From: CAYULW01 sp964445815
Lineage (GTDB): Bacteria; Bacteroidota; Bacteroidia; Flavobacteriales_E; Vicingaceae
NCBI GenBank assembly: GCA_964445815.1
Contig: CAYULW010000004.1
Location: forward strand, 372,001 to 436,000
DNA length: 64,000 nt
Reading direction: 5' to 3'
Below the pieces are notes generated by a model that searched no databases, was not told the origin of the DNA, and saw nothing but the letters and a program-made list of their open reading frames with translations. Made by a program: the position numbers and the translations under genes. Positions 58,388-64,000 of the stretch are shown piece by piece. Positions within the stretch are counted from its first letter, which is position 1. The number at the start of each line of letters is the position of its first letter.

Positions 58388-61114
58388 ATGAAAAAACTCA
58401 CTTGCTTCCTATTCGTCACATTATTGATTGCTCAATCTTTGAAGGCTCAAAAAGTGGAGTTGATCAATGGCCATGTTCACATTCAAGGACAATCAAATGA
58501 GGAGATTGTCACACTTGACTTGTCCAATTGGAATTTAACAGAATTGCCCTCTAATCTCTCTTCTTTTTCCAATTTAAAGCAACTTAAGCTTTCGTCAAAC
58601 GCCCTAAAGGATGTTGGAGGTTTATCGCAGCTCCAATCTCTGGAAAGTCTTGATTTAAGTAATAATCCTGAACTGATTGTTTCCAGTCTCAATGGGGTTC
58701 TTTCAAACCTCAACTACCTCCAATCTCTCGACCTTAGCCATTGTCAGTTGATCTATGTGCCTTTTGATGTGTATAATCTTAAAAATCTCCACACTCTGGA
58801 CTTATCGCACAATGACATCCATTTGATTTCTTTTGAAATTCTCAAACTCAAACAACTGGAAACATTGCTGCTGAATCACAACCGGATTAACTTTATCGAT
58901 TATGGCATCATCAATTTAAATGCCCTTAGCACTTTAGACCTGTCCAATAACCGGATACTGAACTTTTCTCATCTCTATGTTCAGCTTTCCCATCTTACAC
59001 ATCTAAAGCGTTTGACTCTGGATTATCCGGCAGATGTTGCTTTGTCTACGGGATTTAAAAACATCAAAACTTTAGAGCATCTTGAGATTCATGGATTCAA
59101 GGGGTATCTGGAAGATGGCTTCTTGTCAAAAATCGACCAGCTGGAGTCGTTGACGATGAAGGGTGAAGATGTAGAACATGCAGAATTCGTTCAATGCCTG
59201 AATCAACGGAATATGAGCGGTCTTAAAAATTTGAGTTTGGAGTTTGAACATTGGGACAATTCAGCTTTAAATCAAGTCCATCTGGATCAATTGAGCAAAT
59301 TGACCTTGAAAAATTCAGGAGACCTCACCATTTCCCAAGGCATTTCCAATCTGGACCAAATTGATTCATTGATATTAATCGCCAATTCAATAGAGAAATT
59401 GCCCGGCGAAATGATTCAAATGAATGCTTTAAAGTGGGTTCAAATTACCGCTAAAGATCAGTTGCCTTCAAATCTTACTGAAATCGATGAGGCCATGACA
59501 GACTGTGTTTTTGAAGTCAATAAAACTGTTCTCACTTCAAGTAAAAACGGTCTTCGCCCACCCCTTGAAATAAGGGATGTGGAATTTGAAAAATACATTG
59601 TGAGAAGCGACAGTAGTCAAGTCATTCAAACCTCAACAGGAACGAGGTTGAACATTCCCCCAAATGCCTTTTTATTGCCCAATGGAGAGGTTGCTCAAGG
59701 CAACATAGAAATCTCATATCGTGAGTTCAATGATCCCATTGACATGGTTTTTGCCGGTGTTCCCATGATGGAAAAAGAAGGCGATGAAATCTTCTCCTTC
59801 TATTCGGCGGGCATGTTAGAATTTAACGCCACTCAACAAGGTCAGGAACTAATGGCTAATCCTGATCAACTCATCCAGGTCAATTACAACAGTCCCTTTG
59901 AAGGTGAAGAGTATGACCTGTTTAAATTAGACGCAGAATCTGAGCGGTGGTCAAACCTTGGAAAAGATAGCATTAGTGATTCGCCTACATCCGAGTCAAG
60001 GGCAATACCCACAGAACTTCCGCTAATGGAATACCCTGAACCACCTGAATACCTTACACCTCCGTATAATCAATCTAAATTATATCTGGATGTCAATAAA
60101 GAAACCAAATGGTTTGTACGTCAGAAAAAAAGAAGGCCCAACCTGTATAAAGTGACGACGAGATCTGCCAAAAGACGAATCAAAAGAGATACCCTAAATA
60201 AGGTGTATAGTGAATTGAACGCGCTAAATAGATTGAAGTGGAAGCCTGTATTTGAAGACCGTCATGGAACGGATTATGAAGATTATCTATCATTTAAAAA
60301 TGACTTAGACACCTTTAACGACTTTGAAAATCAAATCAGAAACCGGTTTAATTTTACAAACCTAGAGTTTCAATGGTCAGAGATCATTTACATTCAAGAC
60401 TTTTGGATTGAACCCAATAAAGAGAGGGATAATTTCGATTTTGTATTTGTGAAAACGGGTCAGGAAGTGAGACTTGCTGCGGAGCCCATTATTAGAACAA
60501 AAAGAGCAGATGTAGCTCAAAGAAAAATAAAGCAGTTTTACAAAAGGTATGAAAGAAGCTTGGAGAATAGAAGAGAAGACTGGGCAAGAATAGACAGCAA
60601 GTTTGGCCAAGAAATGAAAGTCTACATGGATCAAATGTCCACCTTTGAAACACGATACAAGCAATATCAGGAAGTGATTGAAGAATATAGAAAGCAGAGT
60701 TTAAACGACATTAAAGGCTATGCTGCCACAGAAGCTGCTGTTGTCAGGTCTTTTGAGCTTTCTTCATTTGGCATATTCAATTGTGACATTAGACGTAGAA
60801 TGGAAGATCCCACCCCATTATTGGCAAGTTTTGAAAGTGACTCCGGAGAAGTGTTAGAACCTACGAGATTGTATGTCATGGATCAAACCAATAATGGCAT
60901 GCTCAGCTTTTTAGAAGGAGACAGAATGTTTTATGATGCAAAGAGTCAAAATAGTCTAATTGCGATCTTACCGGAAGACAGAATAGGAGTGATTGCCAAA
61001 TCCGATTTTAAAGATTCTGATTTGAATCTAGCCGGATCTACAGCAAAAATGAAAATCTATGATATGAAACAAACCACCATAGAAGAGCTTAGAAAAAATG
61101 TCGGTTTCTTTTAG
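58388..61114 (+). CDS. Secreted leucine-rich-repeat protein
   Basis: A 908-residue protein with a signal peptide (MKKLTCFLFVTLLIAQSLKAQ). Residues 35-200 contain about six canonical LRRs (for example LESLDLSNNPEL, LQSLDLSHCQL, LHTLDLSHNDIH, LSTLDLSNNRIL) with weaker ones to about 360. Near 410-520 is a beta domain with TRLNIPPNAFLLPNGEVAQG and IEISYREFNDPIDMVFAGVP, a pattern found in many Bacteroidota surface proteins. The last 350 residues are charged and helical. No T9SS sorting domain is evident. It overlaps the next gene by 17 bases, implying a joint function. Confidence 0.85.
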   Translation: MKKLTCFLFVTLLIAQSLKAQKVELINGHVHIQGQSNEEIVTLDLSNWNLTELPSNLSSFSNLKQLKLSSNALKDVGGLSQLQSLESLDLSNNPELIVSSLNGVLSNLNYLQSLDLSHCQLIYVPFDVYNLKNLHTLDLSHNDIHLISFEILKLKQLETLLLNHNRINFIDYGIINLNALSTLDLSNNRILNFSHLYVQLSHLTHLKRLTLDYPADVALSTGFKNIKTLEHLEIHGFKGYLEDGFLSKIDQLESLTMKGEDVEHAEFVQCLNQRNMSGLKNLSLEFEHWDNSALNQVHLDQLSKLTLKNSGDLTISQGISNLDQIDSLILIANSIEKLPGEMIQMNALKWVQITAKDQLPSNLTEIDEAMTDCVFEVNKTVLTSSKNGLRPPLEIRDVEFEKYIVRSDSSQVIQTSTGTRLNIPPNAFLLPNGEVAQGNIEISYREFNDPIDMVFAGVPMMEKEGDEIFSFYSAGMLEFNATQQGQELMANPDQLIQVNYNSPFEGEEYDLFKLDAESERWSNLGKDSISDSPTSESRAIPTELPLMEYPEPPEYLTPPYNQSKLYLDVNKETKWFVRQKKRRPNLYKVTTRSAKRRIKRDTLNKVYSELNALNRLKWKPVFEDRHGTDYEDYLSFKNDLDTFNDFENQIRNRFNFTNLEFQWSEIIYIQDFWIEPNKERDNFDFVFVKTGQEVRLAAEPIIRTKRADVAQRKIKQFYKRYERSLENRREDWARIDSKFGQEMKVYMDQMSTFETRYKQYQEVIEEYRKQSLNDIKGYAATEAAVVRSFELSSFGIFNCDIRRRMEDPTPLLASFESDSGEVLEPTRLYVMDQTNNGMLSFLEGDRMFYDAKSQNSLIAILPEDRIGVIAKSDFKDSDLNLAGSTAKMKIYDMKQTTIEELRKNVGFF

Positions 61115-61844
61115 AATAGTGTTTTCATTTCTTTTTTTACTGCTTGGAATTCATACTTATCCTCAAAGAAAACTATTACTGAGTTTAGATACCATTTTGG
61201 TTCCACCCAATTACTATTTAGAAGAAAATATTCCTGTATCGACCGATTTGGAAATTGAACCTAATCAATTGGAGCATGAAAAGATAGAAGCTGTGCTTTT
61301 TAAAGCCATCAATAATTGGCGAAATGCCAAGAGAAAAGCGGCTTTTAGAGTCCATTCTAAGTTAGACAGGTTGGCTAAAGTTTATGTATCCAATAACAAG
61401 TATTACAAGTTTAAAAATACAAAGCTCAATGGCTTGCGATTGACAAAGTATTTATCTCGGGCTCCGAAATACACGCCATTGGATTTCAAGTTTATGGAAG
61501 GGCTAATCCTCCTTATGCCTGTGGTGGATTATAAAAAAGGACAATACTATTACCATGAGGGTTATGATGCATCTCCATTTGACCTGTACCATGGAAAACA
61601 TGACAAAAAGAAAGAGGACAAAGTGAAGCCAGTTTTGCCGATCAATTATCAGGAATTTGCAGAGCGTTGCATCAGTATGATAAGCAGCTCAAAATATGGT
61701 GCTTATTTGCGTTCTAAATCTTATGAATTATTGTCTGTTAAGGTTGAAGCTTCTGAAAAAAATAAGTTTAAAAAGAAGGTGCCTCAAGTGAAGATGCTGA
61801 TATTGTTTGGAGCCTATCAAAACAAATTTTTGTTGGAGGAATGA
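61098..61844 (+). CDS. Secreted protein coupled to the LRR gene
   Basis: A 248-residue protein with a signal peptide (MSVSFRIVFSFLFLLLGIHTYPQ). The segment LFKAINNWRNAKRKAAFRVHSKLDRLAKVYV near residue 71 looks like the first helix of a CAP/SCP-type domain, but the later CAP motifs are not obvious, so the call is open. The C-terminal half is basic. Its start lies inside the end of the LRR gene (17-base overlap), so the two are co-translated. Confidence 0.65.
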   Translation: MSVSFRIVFSFLFLLLGIHTYPQRKLLLSLDTILVPPNYYLEENIPVSTDLEIEPNQLEHEKIEAVLFKAINNWRNAKRKAAFRVHSKLDRLAKVYVSNNKYYKFKNTKLNGLRLTKYLSRAPKYTPLDFKFMEGLILLMPVVDYKKGQYYYHEGYDASPFDLYHGKHDKKKEDKVKPVLPINYQEFAERCISMISSSKYGAYLRSKSYELLSVKVEASEKNKFKKKVPQVKMLILFGAYQNKFLLEE

Positions 61845-61913
61845 ATGGATTGCTAAAGCTTAGTATAAGAGGTCGTTTTAATGCAGTTTAGGTTTTGTTG
61901 TGCAACGTTTTTT

Positions 61914-62642
61914 TTATTCTATTAATTCTGTCTCGATAGTGTCGGGAATTATATTCATGTCAAGTATTAAAGGTGGGTTTGGTCTCCTACTTAATACAAA
62001 GGCAAATCTAAGTTTACTCCTTAGCTTTCTAACATCAATAGAATCCAAGTGGCAAATTTCTTTACCAAATTCTAATCTTGCAATTTGATTTGCAGAAGAA
62101 ATAAATCCATTTCTTATTGAATTGAAACAATTAAATTTAATCTTATTATTTGTTGCCTTATCCCACAATATTTCAAAGGCAGCAATTTTATATTCATTAG
62201 CATAAAAAAAATCTCTGGTCAATTTCGACACGCTCTCTGAAAGTGAGTCAGATTTGATTAATTCTCCATCTACTAAAATATTCCCCTTGGCATTAATCAG
62301 TATTTGTTTTGTTCTTAGAAGAACTGAAGGTTGTTCAACAAATTCGTGAATTGTGTCTTCACATAAATAATCTGTGATTAGTAAAGTCTCGAAATAACTA
62401 TCCCCTATGTTAAACATTCCGTTAAGTAAAGTATATCCATGACAAAGAGATATGTTTACTTGAGATTGGAAATGTTGGAATTGCTCTTCTGGTGATAGAT
62501 TAAAATTAAATTTTACATCATTGTAAGAGTCCTCTTGCAAGTAATAGTTAACTTGATTACAGTCAGTATTTTCATTAGTTGTTACTGTTTCTTGACAAGA
62601 ATAAAGCAGAAGTATTACAAATATGTTAACTATACATTTCAT
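61914..62642 (-). CDS. Lipoprotein of unknown function
   Basis: A 242-residue protein with a short lipoprotein signal (VNIFVILLLYSC). KGNILVDGELIKSDSLSESVSKL near residue 115 faintly resembles the periplasmic part of ExbD/TolR proteins, but there is no membrane helix of that type, so I do not assign it. Two cysteine-containing segments (LCHGYTLL, YLCEDT) may form disulfides. It is flanked by the motifs GTTGTGCAAC at 61897 and GTTGCACAAC at 62646, and its composition is AT-rich. Confidence 0.65.
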   Translation of the reverse strand: MKCIVNIFVILLLYSCQETVTTNENTDCNQVNYYLQEDSYNDVKFNFNLSPEEQFQHFQSQVNISLCHGYTLLNGMFNIGDSYFETLLITDYLCEDTIHEFVEQPSVLLRTKQILINAKGNILVDGELIKSDSLSESVSKLTRDFFYANEYKIAAFEILWDKATNNKIKFNCFNSIRNGFISSANQIARLEFGKEICHLDSIDVRKLRSKLRFAFVLSRRPNPPLILDMNIIPDTIETELIE

Positions 62643-62974
62643 CTATGTTGCACAACGTTTACTGTATGGCGTCATTGTGGTTTTGATAAAGATACTATTT
62701 CAGTTTAGCACTTAGCAAATACCGCTTTGCGGTTTTGTTGCTTTGTTCTTTTACAAAATCCACTAGCGGATTTTGCGACCTTAAAATATGGTAATAACTA
62801 ACTAAACTGCCTTACACACAATGCACTATACAGAGTGTTAACGGGTCGTTTTCATTATTATGAGTCTTGTTCTCAGTCTATCAGTTTTGGGTCTTGTAAT
62901 TAGTCAAACCGATAAAAACGAATTGCAGTAGACGAAAGTTTGAAGAACTGTAATAACAGCAATACAAGCAATTA
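62643..62974. other. Non-coding spacer with small hairpins
   Basis: No credible gene on either strand. The stretch contains GTTGCACAACGTTT at its left end, an ACCGC-TTT-GCGGT hairpin, and AAAATCC-ACTAGC-GGATTTT. It has the look of a boundary between acquired genes rather than a promoter-only region. A weak A/T-rich promoter for the gene on its left is possible but not identified. Confidence 0.5.
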
Positions 62975-63712
62975 TTAATTTTCATTGTCTGAAATTAATC
63001 CAATGATTTTAAAGACTAAAAAACGATTATGTTTTAGATTATCAATATTAAGCTTTGAATTTCTCAAATTATCGGTAAAATTTGTTTGGTAACTGCCATC
63101 AACTATGTAAACTCTTGAAGTGTCAATGCCATTTTTGATTAATCGTTTTATTAGAAAATCTAGTCTCTTTTCTGAGATTTCAGCTTTTTCTAATGAATCT
63201 CTGTAAGCTGTAAATTCAACTCTTAGATTTGGGTTAATTTTCAAGAGACCAACGAATGACTCCAATGCTGACTGTGACTTTTGGCTTGTAAATACTGGTT
63301 TTTTGAATTTATTAAACTCATAAACAACCAATGGGAGCATGCCCGTACATTCTTCTAATTTTCTTAATTCAAAAATTTGACTAACAGTGAATTCCTGTTT
63401 AGCCTCATATTTATCTTTTTCGAATAATTTTGATGATTTATCTATTAAATATTCAGGTGCAGATGCAGTTATTAAATATTGAACTCCGAATTTAATCTGG
63501 GTCTTGACGAACCCTAGGGAATCAGTCTTTAAATTGATTTGACTATAATCAACCCCAATTATTTTAATTTCTGAATTAAAAATTGGTTTTTTAGTATTAA
63601 TATCAATAATCCTAGCCAAATAAGTAAATGATTTTTTCGAAGTTGTTTGAGCAGAAAGATTGCAACACAGAACCGTCAGAATGAGAACAGATATTTGAAA
63701 TAAAACTTTCAT
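62975..63712 (-). CDS. Exported OmpA-like domain protein
   Basis: A 245-residue protein with a signal peptide (MKVLFQISVLILTVLCCNLSAQ). Residues 28-90 look like a CarboxypepD_reg-type beta sandwich (ARIIDINTKKPIFNSEIKIIG, LKTDSLGFVKTQI). The C-terminal part (ALESFVGLLKINPNLRVEFTAYRD ... ISEKRLDFLIKRLIKNGIDTSRVYIVDGSYQ) has the OmpA peptidoglycan-binding pattern, with AYRD and SEKR in place of GHTD and SxxR. An envelope anchoring role is likely. The same kind of spacer repeat as before the DUF2971 gene lies 17 bases upstream of the start. Confidence 0.75.
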   Translation of the reverse strand: MKVLFQISVLILTVLCCNLSAQTTSKKSFTYLARIIDINTKKPIFNSEIKIIGVDYSQINLKTDSLGFVKTQIKFGVQYLITASAPEYLIDKSSKLFEKDKYEAKQEFTVSQIFELRKLEECTGMLPLVVYEFNKFKKPVFTSQKSQSALESFVGLLKINPNLRVEFTAYRDSLEKAEISEKRLDFLIKRLIKNGIDTSRVYIVDGSYQTNFTDNLRNSKLNIDNLKHNRFLVFKIIGLISDNEN

Positions 63713-63728
63713 TTTTTTAATGCCCGCT

Positions 63729-63802
63729 AACGTCCGAATAAACGGAATTCCGTTTATTTATACTCTAGTAAAACTACAAAATCCTTCACTAAGCATAATT
63801 TA
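63729..63802. repeat. Spacer repeat, copy 2, upstream of the OmpA-like gene
   Basis: It begins AACGTCC and carries a perfect palindrome AAACGGAATTCCGTTT that extends three bases on each side (63737-63758), then TAGTAAAACTACAAAA. It is closely related to the element at 58221-58292 and in the same position relative to the downstream minus-strand gene. Confidence 0.75.
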
Positions 63803-63862
63803 GTTGGTTTTAATGCAGGGAAGATGAATCGTGTATGTTGGAGCTGTTCAATTATATAATTA

Positions 63863-63932
63863 AGCGCAGTTGCAAACTACGCTTAGTGTGGGAAATTATT
63901 TCTGATATGCAAGCGTAGTTAGAGACTACGCT
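63863..63932. repeat. REP-like double hairpin
   Basis: AGCGCAGTT-GCA-AACTACGCT (63863-63883) and AGCGTAGT-TAGAG-ACTACGCT (63912-63932) are two related stems, each followed by TAGTG or GAGTGGG. Similar pairs are often remnants or substrates of REP-type elements. Confidence 0.6.
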
Positions 63933-63940
63933 GAGTGGGG

Positions 63941-64000
63941 ATGAGTATGGAATCAACCTTTATTCGGTCTTTGGATTTTATGCGGAAGTATGGTTACACC
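63941..64000. other. Window edge; possible truncated gene on either strand
   Basis: On the plus strand an ATG at 63941 opens 20 codons to the window end (MSMESTFIRSLDFMRKYGYT). On the minus strand a short open stretch ends in TGA near 63953. Neither is long enough to decide. Confidence 0.2.

Noticed and set aside
1..64000. tRNA or rRNA genes
   Set aside because: No T-loop GGTTCGAATCC-type sequence in a cloverleaf context and no rRNA signature was found by reading both strands.

Overview
The window reads as a chromosome segment of a Bacteroidota bacterium, most likely a marine Flavobacteriales relative. The evidence is two proteins with type IX secretion (T9SS) C-terminal sorting domains, a PorT-like protein, many Bacteroidota-type hypothetical families (DUF5683, DUF4252, S46 peptidase, M56/M23), A-rich rather than Shine-Dalgarno start regions, several TAnnTTTG -7 boxes, and a G+C content of roughly 40% by eye. 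No rRNA, tRNA, CRISPR array, intact IS element or prophage was found.

Layout. 0-1.4 kb: the tail of a gene (probably gyrA) and a TPR protein. 1.4-12.1 kb: a dense minus-strand housekeeping block (metallo-hydrolase, parA, parB, DUF5683, dapB, lepB, ubiE, porT, a membrane protein, lplA, carbamoyltransferase, SxtJ-like) with many overlapping starts and stops. 12.2-15.3 kb: plus-strand flavin reductase, truA and an ABC exporter. 15.3-17 kb: a BlaI/M56 regulatory pair whose sensor carries an M23 peptidase domain, with a near-perfect BlaI-type operator. 17-22.5 kb: secreted proteins, including a metalloprotease-like protein that has lost its zinc motif and two T9SS proteins with DFDP repeats. 22.5-33.3 kb: a minus-strand defence island centred on an 1810-residue single-chain restriction-modification enzyme with several extra nuclease-like proteins and a HEPN protein. 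33.4-36.4 kb: an HU-family gene, a GIY-YIG gene and an unusual concentration of tandem and palindromic repeats. 36.4-49.8 kb: secreted and envelope proteins, a pirin, an ECF sigma / DUF4252 operon, a very long TraB/GumN protein, an MFS transporter and an MBOAT/AlgJ-type acetylation pair. 50-50.8 kb: a SigZ-like ECF sigma factor next to an unlisted 35-residue, cysteine-packed peptide gene. 50.8-55.8 kb: a DPP11-like peptidase, AMP nucleosidase, YebC and an alpha-oxoamine synthase. 55.9-64 kb: an accessory region with AbiH, DUF2971, LRR, lipoprotein and OmpA-like genes separated by repeated spacer motifs.

Most interesting point. At 50,003-50,745 the SigZ-like sigma gene and the small cysteine-rich peptide gene are each preceded by the same bipartite promoter: an identical 9-mer GCGTCCTTT, exactly 11 bases, then an identical 7-mer CGTCTAT. 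The peptide gene also has its own strong hairpin-plus-T terminator. I infer a compact autoregulated sigma / metallothionein-like system, possibly responding to metal or thiol stress. The promoter duplication is directly visible; the metal role is inference.

Coordinates of CDS starts were moved to internal ATG codons where the longest open frame began at TTG or in front of an obvious signal peptide. Functional names come from recognisable motifs, not from database searches.
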